A stretch of 64,000 bases of DNA, taken from the NCBI RefSeq assembly GCF_001558695.1, contig NZ_LNTU01000040.1, forward strand, positions 124,001 to 188,000, written 5' to 3'. This document shows positions 63,904 to 64,000 of this stretch, in pieces (the first letter of the stretch is position 1; each line of letters opens with the position of its first letter). This DNA comes from Paramesorhizobium deserti. Its GTDB lineage: Bacteria > Pseudomonadota > Alphaproteobacteria > Rhizobiales > Rhizobiaceae. Both the position numbers and the translations under genes were made by a program. The notes under the pieces are model-generated. The model did no database searches, was not told the DNA's origin, and saw nothing but the letters and a program-made list of their open reading frames with translations.

Positions 63904-64000
63904 TGAAAATCCTTAAAGGCAGGGTCGCGTGGGGGTAATTTCTTGGCGTCGCGATGCAGTAATATGACCTGTTCGGCGTCGGATATTCTATCGTATGTCT

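Overview
The window looks like a piece of a Rhizobiaceae-type alphaproteobacterial genome (Rhizobium/Sinorhizobium/Shinella range; genus not resolved). The reasons are the GC-rich codon usage, an alpha-galactoside locus arranged like the Sinorhizobium agp/aga locus, RirA-type iron boxes, an IalB-family protein and DUF3095, DUF2493 and DUF6904 family genes. It may be a large replicon or a plasmid; I found no rRNA, tRNA, replication genes or CRISPR array.

Layout. (1) 1-7962: a methyltransferase-like gene, then a compact group of an ABC exporter with a degenerate ATPase domain, a cyclic-nucleotide-binding protein, a metallo-beta-lactamase-fold hydrolase, a polysaccharide deacetylase, a GT4 glycosyltransferase and a DUF3095 cyclase-like protein. 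This could be a self-contained signalling/surface-polysaccharide module. (2) 8156-14469: an accessory patch with an IS3-family (IS407-like) element carrying two internal tandem duplications, two VapC/Phd toxin-antitoxin pairs, truncated fragments of DUF2493, CPBP-like, serine recombinase and DUF6904 genes, and a tyrosine integrase with a membrane-protein partner. (3) 14631-24731: alpha-galactoside uptake and hydrolysis (AraC regulator, two GH4 enzymes, a peptide-type ABC importer). (4) 24986-35377: a siderophore locus. A TonB receptor faces a seven-gene operon encoding a ParB-like serine kinase candidate, a PLP decarboxylase, an SbnA-like synthase, an opine-dehydrogenase-like protein, an IucA/IucC synthetase, an MFS exporter and a binding protein. 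TGA-N9-TCA iron boxes precede both transcription units. (5) 36369-44204: an AraC regulator and a trimeric autotransporter adhesin operon. (6) 44759-54161: a cytochrome c gene, a two-component system and one tightly coupled eight-gene operon joining a molybdenum hydroxylase, a cytochrome c, a flavocytochrome c and SoxX-Y-Z-A, with no soxB or soxCD. (7) 54346-64000: small proteins, a third VapC/Phd pair, a DJ-1/PfpI-like anchored protein, RecQ, an MFS pump ending in a MITE-like element, a GntR regulator and a secreted polysaccharide lyase.

The strongest candidate for a new or little-described system is the siderophore locus. Its four core enzymes match, step for step, a plausible route to a rhizobactin-type (ethylenediamine/opine, malate-acylated) complexone. 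The second is the SoxB-less sox operon fused to a molybdenum hydroxylase. All functional assignments come from reading protein motifs; no database search was run.
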